From Laguncularia racemosa (taxonomy: Eukaryota; Streptophyta; Magnoliopsida; Myrtales; Combretaceae): 64,000 bases of DNA. The stretch is from contig JBBMOL010000136.1 of NCBI GenBank assembly GCA_037954665.1, forward strand, positions 744,001-808,000, written 5' to 3'. Below are positions 22,007 to 33,484 of the stretch, piece by piece (the stretch's first letter is position 1; each line of letters opens with the position of its first letter). The notes below the pieces were generated by a model. That model saw only the letters and a list, made by a program, of their open reading frames with translations, was not told where the DNA came from and ran no database searches. The position numbers and the translations under genes were made by a program.

Positions 22007-23721
22007 TTTGGGGTCAAATCAGATTTTTTTTTTCATTAATAAAAGATACAGTACATCATAAAAGAAATAATCCTACAGCAGTTAAAACACCCTCAAGGGT
22101 GAAGGGAAACAACATATTTACTAAAACAAACCAAAACCACTAGAAAACTACAAAGTCTTAACTTCTTAGGATCTAAACTGTTACTACTCTTCTTCTTCTT
22201 CTTAGCACAAGCCTCTCTAGAAGATGATTTTCGAGAAACCAAATTAGAGAATGAAGAGACAACGATGTCATCAAGGAAGTCTGCCGATGTCACATCAAGA
22301 GGAGTTGGATGTTAGAGATTTATCAGGACTCGTAGACCCACCTTCTACTTAGGAATCAACATCTACCAATTTAATTGCATTCATCACAACTCTCGCTTCT
22401 CTTATAGTCTTAGACACTTCACTTGGAGATGGAGAGACTTCAATGACTTTATTTTCCAAAGAATTATCCAAAATCACAATGTTTATTAGCTCTTTTAAGG
22501 GATAAAGGTTTATATTTAAAGTCCCCATGGAGGCTAACTTTGGATTCAAGGGACTAACTTCCTTTAAAGGACAAGTGACAACATCATGACCAAAGATATT
22601 GCAGTGGGAGCTACTAAGGGGCTTCCATTGGTATTCAGCTTTTATAGAAACCTTTCTACCACCAAAACATTGAACTAAGATCGAGTATACTAAATGACTA
22701 TTGGCTTGCATCTCAACACATACTTGAGCAAAGCTCGTTCTTTCTTGTTGAGCCGTAATCGTGCCAACAATCAAAGGCTTACCAATTGTACTTGCTATGT
22801 AACTAATAACCTCATGGAAAAAATCTATAGGGACATTCCAAAGCTTAACTCAAATGAGAATGGTGTTAGAAGCTTCACTTGCAAATGACATACCCATTTT
22901 CCAACGTTTAAGAATAAAATACTGACTAGTAAAGTACCAAGGGGTATCAAGGACCCTTAAAACTTGACATTCACTTCCAAACTTGAAAAGAAAAGTGTCG
23001 TTTTTCATTACTCAACACTTTGAGTAGACCATAATGATCCTATACTTCATGGGCAATCTTCTCCAGTACTAGAAAGGGAAGAGACTTACCAAGGAATTGA
23101 TCAACTATGGTATTTCTCCATAGACGAGCTCTAAACTTAGACACTTCTCATGGTGGATCCACTACTAACTCTTCCCCATCAAAGATAGGGGGATAGAAAT
23201 TAAGGAAACAATTAAGTTTTGGTAAATACTTGCAATTATCGAATATGTTAGATGGAGCAGGTAAGGAAAAAGGGCAAGCTTACAAGGGAGAGCGAGAAGG
23301 AAGAGGAGGAAAAAGGTTGACATCGGACGGAAGCTTAACTTGTGAAAGGAAGGTAGAAGGTTGGACCACTGGAGAGCAAGAAGCCCCTGAAGTTCCGGTC
23401 AAAACATCCTTGAAAGATAGCCCAAAAGAGGTAGCCTTAATCGAAGAGGAAATAATTGCCATAGCATCAGAAGCCATGGCAGCAGAAGAACCACCAATAG
23501 CCACACAAGAGGGAGAAGAGAGAGGAGCCTATGCTACTAGGGAGGGAGACAACGCTGGAAAAGACAAGGACTGCCCCTTAAATGAAAGAGATAACAATTC
23601 GAGTGAACATAATGCGGGGGAGGAAGACGGCACAGTTAGAGCCACTAATGACACTGGAGAAAACAAAACCAATAAGCCCCCAGTTGGAGGAAGAGGAGAC
23701 AGGGAAGCCACTGTTGAAGAC

Positions 23722-23921
23722 TGTCGAGATTTATAGCTGTAAATAGAATTAGGAAATTAATATTGTAATCCTACAATTAAGGAATTAGCTAGGTTGTTAT
23801 TTTTCTGTAATTTCCATAGTTAGATTTAGTCAATTTTCTTTCCTTTTTTTGGCTGATTATATTCCTATAAATGTTTATACCATTTCTCTGAGAATGGAAG
23901 TGAATTACACATTTTATGACA
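23722..23921 (+). repeat. 5' LTR of copia G (200 bp)
   Basis: Starts TGTCGAGATTTATAGC and ends ATTTTATGACA. A TATA-like TTCCTATAAATG lies near 23863. It is the probable promoter of the element. Confidence 0.95.
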
Positions 23922-23934
23922 TGGTATCAGAGCC
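23922..23934 (+). other. Primer binding site of copia G
   Basis: TGGTATCAGAGCC lies directly after the LTR. Confidence 0.93.
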
Positions 23935-24042
23935 CTAGGATTTTTTCCTGGAGTTTTTAGTCTCTTCTTCAAGCAGCCTTCATTGCTGCAAACTTTGAAT
24001 TCTGGTTATCCATTGTTCGGCCTTCATTGCTGATATTCACTA

Positions 24043-26640
24043 TTGTCACTCACCATAATGTCGACTTCCAAATGTGAAGATTCCAATCCAATTCAGAAAA
24101 CTGGTGAATTGAAGAACATTAGGCAATCCAATAGACTCAATGGGGCAAATTATCTCAAGTGGTCTCAATTTGTTCGCACGTATCTCAAGGGCAAGGGAAA
24201 AATCAATCATCTCCTTGGAACTGGGCCATCAAGAACAGATCCCACCTTTGACTCATGGGATGAGGAGGACTCCATGATCATGTCATGGTTATGGGACTCC
24301 ATGGAATCAGCAATCAGCGACACCTGCATGTTTTTGACCTCTGCAAAGGATATCTGGAACTACATAACTCGTACGTACTCAAAGGCTAATAATGCTGCCC
24401 AAATTTATGAGATAAAGGTCAAAGCAAGAGCCATCAAACAAAGGGATAAATTTGTCACCGAATATGGGACTGCCTTGCAGAATCTGTGGCAAGAATTGGA
24501 TTATTATCAGGTGATTGAGATGAAGTCTCCAGATGATGCTGCTATCTTAAAGGTTTTTATTGAGAAGGACAGAGTATATGATTTCCTTGCAGGTTTGAAT
24601 TCCGAATTTGATCAAGTGAGAATCCAAATTCTGGGAAAAGAAAGTCTTCCATCTTTAGAAGAAATTATTTCCTTAGTTCGTGCGGAAGAAAGTCGAAGGG
24701 GTGTTATGTTGGAGCCTCAATCCTCAATGGATGGATCTGCCTTGGTTGTACGAACAGATTGTCACGAGGAAGGGAAGGAGGATCAGTCAAAATTCTCAAG
24801 CAAAGAGAACCAGAGGAAGGATAATAGAGACAACATTTGGTGTACCTACTGCAAAAAACCACGACACACCAAAGAAAACTGCTGGAAACTGAATGGTAAG
24901 CCTCCTAGTCGTGAATGGGGAACCCGAGGAGGACAAAAGAAGCCACAAGCTCACCTGACCGAGCAACCTAAAGTTGAACACAGCCCTACTGGAAACCTTA
25001 ATAATGAAGAGATTGAGAAACTAAGGGACTTGCTGGGGTCCCTTAACAAGCCATCAGGGTCCTGCTCTCTAGCCCTATCAGGTGAACTTTCATTTTCTCT
25101 TTGCACAAATGCCTCAGATAGGCATTATAGGCATACTTGGATAATAGATTCTGGAGCCACTGATCATATGACCCTCACATCTCACTTTTTCCACACATAC
25201 ACACCTAGTCCAAGCAATAGGAAAATAGTTGTGGCCAATGGTTCATTAGCTACTGTAGCTGGATTTGGAGACATACATATCACAGCCACACTTGTTCTTA
25301 AGGACGTTTTACATGTCCCAAAATTGTCCACAAACCTTATTTCCATTTCCAAACTTTCTCATGACTGCAAATGTTATGTTACCTTTTTTCCTTCTTATTG
25401 TGTGTTTCAGAAACAGAGTAGGGGGAAGAGGATTGGACTTGCTAAGGAAAGGAGTGGTCTTTATCACCTGGAATCATCTCTAAATTCTAGGAATAACTTA
25501 TCTGTGTCTTTTCTTAGTTCAGTAAATAAAAGTACCATTTGGTTGTACCACTTTCGTCTTGGTCATCCGTCCTTTAAAGTTTTAAAGGTAATGTTCCCTC
25601 ATTTGTTCCAAGGTCTTGATATCTTTGAATTTCATTGTGATGTTTGTGAATTGGCAAAACACACTCGTGTACCTTTTCCGATCAGTAATAAAAGAAGTTC
25701 TTCTCCTTTTCATTTAATTCATAGTGACATATGGGGACCATCTAACATACCTAATATTTCTGGAGCTCGTTATTTTGTAACCTTAATTGATGATTGCACT
25801 AGGGTCACATGGCTTTTCCTCCTCAAACAAAAATCTAATGTTAGCACTATTATACCTAATTTTCATTCTATGGTCCAAAATCAGTTTGGGGTAAAGATAA
25901 AAAGCTTTCGGACAGATAATGCCAAAGATTACTTCAATCAGTTTTTATCACCTTACTTTCAATCCCAAGGCATTATCCATGACTCTTCATGTGTTGACAC
26001 CCCCCAACAGAATGGGGTAGCTGAAAGGAAAAATGGCCACTTACTAAATACCACCCGAGCCTTACTCTTTCATGGAAATGTGCCTAAAACCTATTGGGGA
26101 GAAGCTGTCCTCACTGCCACACACATGATAAATCGACTTCCATCACAGGTATTAAATAACAAAAGTCCTATGGAGCTTCTTAATAATTTTTACCCTCACT
26201 TTAGAACTTCCAATGGACTTACTCCACGAGTATTTGGATGCACTGCTTTTGTCCATATTCATGGTAGGAATAGAAGCAAATTAGACCCTAGAGCAATCAA
26301 ATGTGTCTTCCTAGGTTACTCAAATACTCAAAAGGGTTACAAATGCTACAATCCTTCCTCCAGAAAATTCTATATTTCCGTTGATGTCACGTTCTTCGAA
26401 AATAAGTCATTCTTTTCCAAGTCCTCTCTTGAGGGGGAGACTTCTCTGTCACAGGAGAGTAACTTTGAGTCACTAATCCCCCTTGACCTTCCTTGTCAGC
26501 AGCCTACACAGCATTCCCAAAGTATTGAACTTGAATTAAATCCATCCAGTGCTGCCCAGCAAATTCCAAAGCGTTTTTCACAGGTATATTCCAGGAGAAA
26601 GACTGTTCTGGACCTCAAGCAAGCTCAAGAATCAACCTAA
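24043..26640 (+). CDS. Copia G gag-protease-integrase (865 codons)
   Basis: First part of the polyprotein. The ATG at 24055 (MSTSKCEDS) may be the true start; 24043 is the first in-frame ATG. Domains in order: UBN2-type gag (NYLKWSQFVRTYLKGKGK near residue 40), CCHC zinc knuckle CTYCKKPRHTKENC at about 267, protease active site DSG at 369-371, HHCC pre-integrase region near 510-545, and integrase core with Asp near 564, Asp 625 and Glu 661 (spacing 36, matching DD35E). It ends at TAA 26638-26640, one substitution from CAA. The frame continues without a shift, so one nonsense mutation separates it from RT. Confidence 0.95.
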   Translation: MSLTIMSTSKCEDSNPIQKTGELKNIRQSNRLNGANYLKWSQFVRTYLKGKGKINHLLGTGPSRTDPTFDSWDEEDSMIMSWLWDSMESAISDTCMFLTSAKDIWNYITRTYSKANNAAQIYEIKVKARAIKQRDKFVTEYGTALQNLWQELDYYQVIEMKSPDDAAILKVFIEKDRVYDFLAGLNSEFDQVRIQILGKESLPSLEEIISLVRAEESRRGVMLEPQSSMDGSALVVRTDCHEEGKEDQSKFSSKENQRKDNRDNIWCTYCKKPRHTKENCWKLNGKPPSREWGTRGGQKKPQAHLTEQPKVEHSPTGNLNNEEIEKLRDLLGSLNKPSGSCSLALSGELSFSLCTNASDRHYRHTWIIDSGATDHMTLTSHFFHTYTPSPSNRKIVVANGSLATVAGFGDIHITATLVLKDVLHVPKLSTNLISISKLSHDCKCYVTFFPSYCVFQKQSRGKRIGLAKERSGLYHLESSLNSRNNLSVSFLSSVNKSTIWLYHFRLGHPSFKVLKVMFPHLFQGLDIFEFHCDVCELAKHTRVPFPISNKRSSSPFHLIHSDIWGPSNIPNISGARYFVTLIDDCTRVTWLFLLKQKSNVSTIIPNFHSMVQNQFGVKIKSFRTDNAKDYFNQFLSPYFQSQGIIHDSSCVDTPQQNGVAERKNGHLLNTTRALLFHGNVPKTYWGEAVLTATHMINRLPSQVLNNKSPMELLNNFYPHFRTSNGLTPRVFGCTAFVHIHGRNRSKLDPRAIKCVFLGYSNTQKGYKCYNPSSRKFYISVDVTFFENKSFFSKSSLEGETSLSQESNFESLIPLDLPCQQPTQHSQSIELELNPSSAAQQIPKRFSQVYSRRKTVLDLKQAQEST

Positions 26641-26658
26641 AACCTTGGAAATGAAATC

Positions 26659-28401
26659 ATGGTAAGATCTGATCCTCCATTCCATGACCAAACAGGTGAA
26701 ACATCTGTTGAACCTGAAGGTGACCTAGATCTTCCCATTGCTGTCAGAAAGGGTACCCGAACTTGCACCAAACAACCACTTTATCCATTATCTCACTATG
26801 TCTCCCTTAAACGCCTATCACCAACCCACAAAAGATTCATTATGAGTCTAAACACTATCACCATCCCTAATACTGTATCTGAGGCAATATCAAAAAGGGA
26901 ATGGAGGGCGGCTATGAAAGAAGAAATGAATGCACTAAAAAAAAATGGAACATGGGAGATTGTGGAGAAACCGGAAGGGAAAAATATAGTAGATTGTAAG
27001 TGGATCTTTACATTGAAATACAAGGCTGATGGTTCTCTTGAAAAGTATAAAGCACGATTAGTTGCCAAGGGTTATACTCAGACTTATGGAGTTGATTACA
27101 TGGAAACCTTCGCTCCAGTTGCAAAAATGAATACAGTAAGGATTCTATTATCTTTGGCAGCTCACTTTGATTGGAATCTCCTTCAATATGACGTGAAGAA
27201 CGCGTTTCTCCATGGGGATTTGGACGAAGAAATATACATGAACATCCCACCTGGATTCACAAGAGACTCAGGGAACAAGGTATGCAAATTAAAGAAAGCA
27301 CTCTATGGGTTAAAGCAATCACCTAGAGCATGGTTTGGAAGATTTGCGAAGGTCATGAAGGATTTTGGGTATAAACAAAGTCAAGGCGACCATACACTCT
27401 TCATCAAGCATTCGACTACCAGGGAAATAACTGCTCTTCTTGTCTATGTAGATGATATCATTGTAACTGGAAATGATGAGAAGGAAAAAGGGAAATTGAA
27501 GAAGACTCTAGTGAAAGAGTTTGAAATAAAAGAGTTAGGAAGGTTGAAATATTTCCTTGGCATTGAAGTGGCTTATTCCTCACAGGGAATCTTTATTTCT
27601 CAACAAAAATACGTAACTGATTTGCTGATAGAGACAGGGAAAAGTGGATGCAAACCAGTCTCTACTCCAATAGATCTAAACCACAAGTTGACAGAAGCTA
27701 AAGAAGAACCACAGGTGGATAAGAGGATGTACCAGAGATTGGTTGGTAAACTCATATACCTTGCTCATACACGGCTTGATATTGCATATTCAGTGAGTGT
27801 AATAAGCCAGTTCATGCATGACCCAAGAGAATCACACCTCCAAGCTGCCTATAGAGTTCTTCACTACCTAAAGGGCAACCCGGGCAGGGGAATCTTATTC
27901 AAGAAAAACAGCAATCTGGCTCTAGAAGTGTATACTGACTCTGATCATGCAGGTTCTCTAGTTGACAGAAGATCAACTACAGGGTATTGCACATTCCTTG
28001 GTGGCAATCTGGTGACATGGAAGAGTAAAAAACAAAGTGTAGTAGCCAGGTCATCTGCCGAAGCAGAATTTAGAGCCATTGCCCAGGGGTTATGTGAATT
28101 ATTATGGCTGAAAATTATTCTGAATGATCTGAAGGTTAGCTGGAAAGGTCCCATGAAGCTTTACTGTGACAACAAATCAGCCATCAGCATAGTACATAAT
28201 CCTATACAGCATGATAGAACCAAACATATTGAGATTAATAGACATTTCATTAAAGAAAAGTTGGAAGAAGGGCTCGTATGCATGTCCTATGTTCCCTCAG
28301 AGCACCAATTAGCAGACGTGTTGACAAAGGGACTGAACACTTCAAGGTTTCACGAACTTATATCCAAGCTGGGAATAGAAGACATCTATTCCTCAGCTTG
28401 A
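26659..28401 (+). CDS. Copia G reverse transcriptase-RNase H (580 codons)
   Basis: Same frame as the preceding 865 codons, opening at the first Met after the TAA. RT motifs: [13 protein letters not shown] [46 protein letters not shown] and catalytic YVDDIIVTGND near residue 265. The connection domain has LKYFLGIEVAYSSQGI. RNase H motifs: TDSDHAGSLVDRRSTTGYC, AEAEFRA, LYCDNKSA. The last conserved acidic site reads HIEINRHF where A and C have HIEIDRHF, so RNase H may be impaired. Confidence 0.95.
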   Translation: MVRSDPPFHDQTGETSVEPEGDLDLPIAVRKGTRTCTKQPLYPLSHYVSLKRLSPTHKRFIMSLNTITIPNTVSEAISKREWRAAMKEEMNALKKNGTWEIVEKPEGKNIVDCKWIFTLKYKADGSLEKYKARLVAKGYTQTYGVDYMETFAPVAKMNTVRILLSLAAHFDWNLLQYDVKNAFLHGDLDEEIYMNIPPGFTRDSGNKVCKLKKALYGLKQSPRAWFGRFAKVMKDFGYKQSQGDHTLFIKHSTTREITALLVYVDDIIVTGNDEKEKGKLKKTLVKEFEIKELGRLKYFLGIEVAYSSQGIFISQQKYVTDLLIETGKSGCKPVSTPIDLNHKLTEAKEEPQVDKRMYQRLVGKLIYLAHTRLDIAYSVSVISQFMHDPRESHLQAAYRVLHYLKGNPGRGILFKKNSNLALEVYTDSDHAGSLVDRRSTTGYCTFLGGNLVTWKSKKQSVVARSSAEAEFRAIAQGLCELLWLKIILNDLKVSWKGPMKLYCDNKSAISIVHNPIQHDRTKHIEINRHFIKEKLEEGLVCMSYVPSEHQLADVLTKGLNTSRFHELISKLGIEDIYSSA

Positions 28402-28408
28402 GGGGGAG

Positions 28409-28608
28409 TGTCGAGATGTATAGCTGTAAATAGAATCAGGAAATTAATATTGTAATCTTACAATTAAGGAATTAGCTAGGCTGTTATTTTTCTGTAATTT
28501 CCATAGTTAGATTTAGTCAATTTTCTTTCCCTTTTTTGGCTGATTATATTCCTATAAATGTTTATACCATTTCTCTGAGAATGGAAGTGAATTACACATT
28601 TTATGACA
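28409..28608 (+). repeat. 3' LTR of copia G (200 bp)
   Basis: Matches the 5' LTR except five single-base differences, all in its first two-thirds. Followed by TSD AAGAC. Confidence 0.95.
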
Positions 28609-28965
28609 AAGACAATGTTGGAGCTAGGGCTGCTTCGACTAGAATAGACGTCGGAGACATCTCTAACTTGGAGGCAAAGATGTTAGGCTTTGACTTGGAA
28701 GAGGAACATTTGAGCATGCGGAAGGTACACTTGCATGCGTAAACTTGAGGAAATGCCATAGAAGAAGAAACCCTAGTCGTTGGAGAAAAACTCCAACAAG
28801 AATAGTTGGGGAAAAAAAAAATCCTCTAGACGGTCGGCGGATGGTAATAGGGACGGACAGCGAATGGCCGATGGACGATGGACAGTTAGAGATGGGGACG
28901 ACCAGCGGGTGGACTATTGATGATCGTAAAGAATGCCATGGCAGAGAACCTTCTAATTTCCTCTA

Positions 28966-31558
28966 TTTCCAATCAGTAAAGCTACAATTTAGGAAAAGAT
29001 GGGTATGAGTCTCCTCCTTCCTTCCACATAAAAGACAACAGTTTGTAGAAACCATGCCCCATTGCAGCAACTTATCCATAGTGTAGAGCTTTTCTTGGGC
29101 AATCGAACAAAGAATGAAACCATGCCTCAGAATAGTAGATTTATTTAGAATCATGGAATGCCATGCCATCGTAGCTGATCTCTCCCTAGTGAGGATGTAG
29201 GCATTTTTAATGGGCGGCACCTTGTTGAGTTTTCTTTTCATACCAACTTATCCGGTTAGTGAAGCCCAATTTTATCTCTGCCTACATAGTACTATCTGGC
29301 AGTACTCATTTCCATTGATGTAAGAGTGCAGCCTGGTCTGCCATAAGACTAGTTCTCTCTCCAAGCGACTCCACTGGGTCCGGGTCCTCTAGAATGCCAA
29401 AAATCATACCAAAAAGAGAGTATTTCCTTCCCCAATATTCCACTTTTAAAGTAGGTTTGCAATATCTTCTTCCAAGCCGACAATGCATTTTCAGGTATTG
29501 TTATATGCCAAAAATTTTGACCCTGAAGGAGCTCATTGTTAACCCAGTTTGGCTGTAAGGAATCTCCCTTGCCCCCACATAGCAGCTAAATATGTTTGAG
29601 TTAAGCAACTCTTCCATAAATGCAAGGTATAATTCCTAGACCCCCTTCTGTTTTGGGCTTATAAACATCCATCCAACTTACTTTTCCCTTAGCTTTATTC
29701 TCATCATCCCGTTCTGTAGAAAGAGTTTGAGCTTGGATTCAAGAGATCAAGAATGCTGCTAGGATGAATGAATATAGAAAACCAATAGACTTTGAGTGAA
29801 AACAAAATACTCTTTGATTAGTTGATTCTAGCAGCAAATAATCAACCGAAGCCACACTCATATTCTTGGAAATTCTCGTGGAAGTAAGAAGCATATGCAA
29901 GTTGTACATTGGTAGATTGCCTATAGCAAAACCTAAAGCTTCAAGGATGTCAGATTTTGAGGTTTCACCTACTCCACTCAGCAGTACTTGACTCTTAGAT
30001 GGATTGACCTTAAGACCTGGCAACATGTGGAATTTCTCTATCCCCCTTAGTAAAAATTAAAACATCATCTGCAAAACACAAATTTGTGAGCTTATCTCTC
30101 TTACATTACCAATGGAAATGGAATTGTTTAGAGCTTTGTTGTCTCGATAAGCTTGAAAAGAGTTCCATTACAAGTACAAACAAATAAGGTGATAACAGGT
30201 CCTCTAGTAGGCCCCTAGAGGAAGAAAAATAACCAACAAATTCACCATCTATGTTGATGGAAAACTTGGGAGAAGAAATACAAATCATGAACCAATTAAT
30301 GAATGGGGATGGAAAACCAAGCACACTTAAGAGCTGCTGCAGAATACTCCATTTTACATTATTGTATGCCTTCATAAGATCAACCTTAATAACTCACCTA
30401 GGGCTTTTGATGTCTTTGTGGTAGCCTCGAAGAAGTTCTTGTGCTTCTAGAATGTCATCTGCAATTCTCCTCCCTTTGATATGGGGTGACCACTCCTTGC
30501 CCACTAGGGAGGGGACAATAGATTTGATGTGTTCCACAAGAATTTTGGAGATGCATTTATATGGAGTGTTGCAGCAGGCAATAGGCCTATAGTTAGATAA
30601 AGAAGGACTTTGAATTTTAGGAACAAGCAAAAGATAAATAGAATTCACCTCTCTAGGAAGGCTGCCTATAGCAAAAAAATCCTTAATTGCCAAGCAAACT
30701 TCACTTCCCACTATGTCCCACGAATCACAAAAGAAACTTGAACCATAACTATCAAGGCCCTGGGTTTATCCTTTGCTAGGGACCACATAGTGCTTTTAAT
30801 CTCTTCATTTGATAGCAGTCTGGTCAAGGCCTCCAAATCTCCAACAGTAACTCTTCTACTAAGCAATTCCTTAATGCGTTGAAATATGGCAGTACGGGTT
30901 GAAGTATCCATGAGCAAGCTTTCAAAGTACCTGACAGTAAGCTCCCTGATTTCTTCTATTGAACCCACCTGAACTACATTCTTATCCACTAAAGAAGACG
31001 AGCTTTTTTTATAGTTCCTTTGCTGTACAAACTTAAAAAAATAACTTGAATTACGGTCTCCCAACTCGAGCTAAGTGTCTCTAGACTTTTGCTTGAGGAA
31101 GGATTCCCCTGCTGCACTTAGGAAGCAGAAATCCTCTGAAAGCTCCTTTCCTGCCAGCTTCAGCTTTTCGGAAATGTCACAATAATAGGACTTGTTTACC
31201 TTCCTCAAATGAAGTTTCAGCAACTTCAACTTAGATACCACTTTAAACATGGAAGTGCTTTCAACACTAGAGCTCTACACTTCCTTAACATGTCTTTATA
31301 CTTTAGATGGTCCTTCCAAAAGTCAAAATACTTCAAAAATGTCTTCCTCATCCCTGACTAAGATTGTGATCAACAATGAGTAGGCTATGCTTAGAAATAC
31401 CTAGGTTCTCTACTTGTAGCTCTGTTACCTGAAATTCCTCCATACATATATTATTCACCTTGGCCCCATCAAGACATTGTAGGGTAGGGTCAATAGGATT
31501 TTTTTTGCACCAAGCGTGGAAGAGACCATGAATTTTGCTTCATCCTCTTCTAGGTCAC
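28966..31558 (-). pseudogene. LINE ORF2 piece: reverse transcriptase and zf-RVT
   Basis: Minus-strand L1-type ORF2 remnant, N to C: GDRNSSYFFKFVQQRNYKKS (31064), then LPREVNSIYLLLVPKIQ, SNYRPIACCNTPYKCISKIL, a decayed DDIL region, then KVDLMKAYNNVKW and FVLVMELFSSL. It ends with the zf-RVT zinc motif CLLCGRKEETHTHLFLNC near 28990. Frameshifts and stops are frequent; the catalytic YxDD region is damaged. The endonuclease domain is absent: copia J starts at 31559. The 3' end abuts the LINE H leader, so ORF2 precedes ORF1 on the same strand. Confidence 0.85.
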
Positions 31559-31813
31559 TGAAGAGAAATGTGATTTTGATTCATAGAACTGAGTTTAATT
31601 TACAAGGTATATATAAAAAGAACAAGGAAATCTAGAAAAGGTAGCATCATATCTTAAAGATGATTCAAAAGTATCCTAATCTTTCTTAAACTAGAAATGA
31701 AAGAAAAAGTAAAAACAGAAAAATTAAAGATCCCATAAAATCCAGGATGAGCAACAGATCCAGAAAACTAAAAAAATAATTAAAATAGATTAAGAAACTT
31801 ATTCTTTCCTACA
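31559..31813 (-). repeat. 3' LTR of copia J (255 bp)
   Basis: On the minus strand it runs TGTAGGAAAGAATAAG to CATTTCTCTTCA. The purine tract complement CTCCTCCTCAAG follows at 31814. GTCAC at 31554-31558 is the candidate TSD, but its partner was not found, so the 5' end of J is lost. Confidence 0.8.
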
Positions 31814-31821
31814 CTCCTCCT

Positions 31822-33250
31822 CAAGCTAAGGAATAGATATCAATTATTCCTAGCTTGCTTAATCTCTGAAAAATGGAGCTTTAGTCAACATATCAGCATC
31901 TTCATTCTTGCTTTAGTTGGATTTCTCCAATCTCTTGACTGTATGAAATGTTTGTCTAATATTACATGCTTCATTCTCTCGTGTTGAACTAGATTCTTCA
32001 CAACACTTATAATAGATTTATTGTTGTTATACATAAAAGCTTCATCAGTCTTCAATTTTAGATATTCTAACAATTGGTGAAGCTAAATCGCCTCACAAAC
32101 ACCTTGAGCAATGGCTTTGTATTTTGCTTTAGCTCTACTTTAAGTGACTACATAATCGTTTCTTACTTATCTAAGTAACTAGATTACCCCACAATTTAGT
32201 CCGGTAGCTAGATGTCGATTTACTATCAGATTTATATCCTCCCTAATTTGCATCCATATGGGCTTTTCATTATTTCGATACTGCATCTTTTTTATAAGAA
32301 GACCTTTACTTCGTGTGCCCTTCAGATACCTAAGATTGTAATTCAACTCATTTAGATGATGTTTAGTTGGATTATACATTGCTTGACTCATTAAACTAAT
32401 AGAGTAAGCCAAATGAGGTTTAGTTGAAGATAAATAAATAAACCTTCCAATAAGATGTTAAAATTGACCCTTATCTACTGAGTCATCATCATCTGGTGCA
32501 CAACTTCTCCAATTTTGTTGAAGTGAGGTACCTATAGGTTTACAATCCAACTTATTTGTCTCCTTTGATTTATAAATATTCTCTATTTACTTCTTGCTAC
32601 CTCCATTTTAAGGAAGTATTTTAACTCTCCTAACTCCTTGACTTTGAGTTCCTCTTTAATTTTCTTTTCCAATTGCAATTCTTGTATTATAATCACCAGT
32701 AACTATCATGTCATTCATATACACTATCAAAACTAATTTCAATCTAGTGCTTCCAATTTTAACCTAAAGAGTATGTTTTGCTTGACTTTGCATATAGTCT
32801 AGTTGGACTGTGTTACTGAACCTTTTAAACTAGGGCTTAGGAGACTGCAAAAGACCTTATAAAGATTTGTTTAGTTTACATACCTTATTTGACTTCCCAT
32901 TCAAAGAAAAATTTGGAGGAATCTTCATGTAAATCTCCTCTTCTAGATTACTAATAAGGATTGCATTCTTCATGTCCAACTAATAGAAAGGCTAATCAAG
33001 ATTAAATGCAACCAAGCATGCTTTGTATCATTCAACTCTACTATTTGAGTTGTGTTTTATAGTGTACACCCACTTGCTTCCTACATTTTTCTTAGCCATC
33101 AATAAATCTACTATCTACAATGTATAATTTTGATGTAAAGCTCTCATCTCCTTAAGAATAGCTTCTTTCCATTTTTGTTTTTGCAAACATTCCTAGGAAT
33201 CTCTTCCTTGTCTACATGTGCTATAAATGACTTGTAGTGTGGTAACAACT
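31822..33250 (-). pseudogene. Copia J reverse transcriptase and RNase H
   Basis: Decayed minus-strand matches to copia RT-RNase H: KWVYTIKHNSNSRVE, MKNAILISNLEEEIYMKIPP, LIVYMNDMIVTGD (YVDD degraded to YMND), FIYLSSTKPHLAYSISLMSQ, LNYNLRYLKGTRSKGLL and RNase H pieces ending with VILDKHFIQ. Many stops and frameshifts. It is clearly the oldest copia copy here, with no coding capacity. Confidence 0.83.
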
Positions 33251-33471
33251 TGTAGTTTTTGGTATTAAAAACCATTAATTCATGAATAATAACAGTGCAC
33301 AATTTATAGAGAAAAGATTCCTAATAAAATAGGAAATTTAATCTCTTATTTCTAGGTCGAATCCCTTAATTCTAGGCTAAGAGATAATTAAGGGATTTTT
33401 ATTATAAACTCCTATAATAAAAATAGAATCCTAACAATATTACTAAAAGATTTTGCTATTACATTTCAATA
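33251..33471 (-). repeat. 3' LTR of copia K (221 bp)
   Basis: Ends at TTTCAATA/CTCCCCCTCAAG, the purine tract complement. It lacks about 6 bp present in the 5' LTR. Confidence 0.88.
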
Positions 33472-33484
33472 CTCCCCCTCAAGT

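Larger units (their letters stand above)
23722..28608 (+). mobile_element. Copia G: nearly intact LTR retrotransposon
   Basis: LTRs of 200 bp each (23722-23921, 28409-28608) differ at 5 positions, about 2.5%. TSD AAGAC is at 23717-23721 and 28609-28613. PBS TGGTATCAGAGCC starts at 23922, and a purine tract TTGAGGGGGAG precedes the 3' LTR. The gag-pol frame from 24043 to 28401 is open except for one TAA. It is the same lineage as copia D and the best-preserved element here. Confidence 0.97.
22349..28759 (-). pseudogene. LINE H ORF1 (DUF4283 and zinc knuckle), interrupted by G
   Basis: The ATG at 28759 follows a TTTCTTCTTCT tract. The frame runs to 28614, is cut by copia G, and resumes at 23716 in register once one AAGAC copy is removed. 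It includes SIKATSFGLSFKDVLTG, a basic and Ser-rich stretch, a DUF4283-like block (LWRNTIVDQFLGKSLPFL) and a zinc-knuckle-like KPLSSSHCNIFGHDVVTC near 22580. Several stops are present. Plant L1 ORF1 protein is an RNA-binding nucleoprotein of the retrotransposition particle. A plus-strand open frame at 23230-23736 is its shadow. Confidence 0.82.
22017..28965 (-). mobile_element. LINE H: L1-type piece with 5'UTR, ORF1 and poly-A, split by copia G
   Basis: On the minus strand a GC-rich 5' leader (about 28960-28760) precedes ORF1, and the element ends in an A tract (T run at about 22023-22034). No ORF2 lies between ORF1 and the tail, so it is internally deleted or ORF1-only. Copia G (23722-28608) interrupts ORF1 with a 5-bp duplication. 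The right boundary with the ORF2 piece at 28963 is not resolved by a clear TSD. Confidence 0.75.

Noticed and set aside
23230..23736. Plus-strand open frame of 168 codons, Glu/Lys-rich
   Set aside because: Antisense shadow of LINE H ORF1; the minus strand gives the recognisable LINE frame, which also continues across copia G.
22012..28980. AATCAG at both edges of LINE H as its TSD
   Set aside because: Only six bases match and the 5' end of H is not fixed; could be chance.
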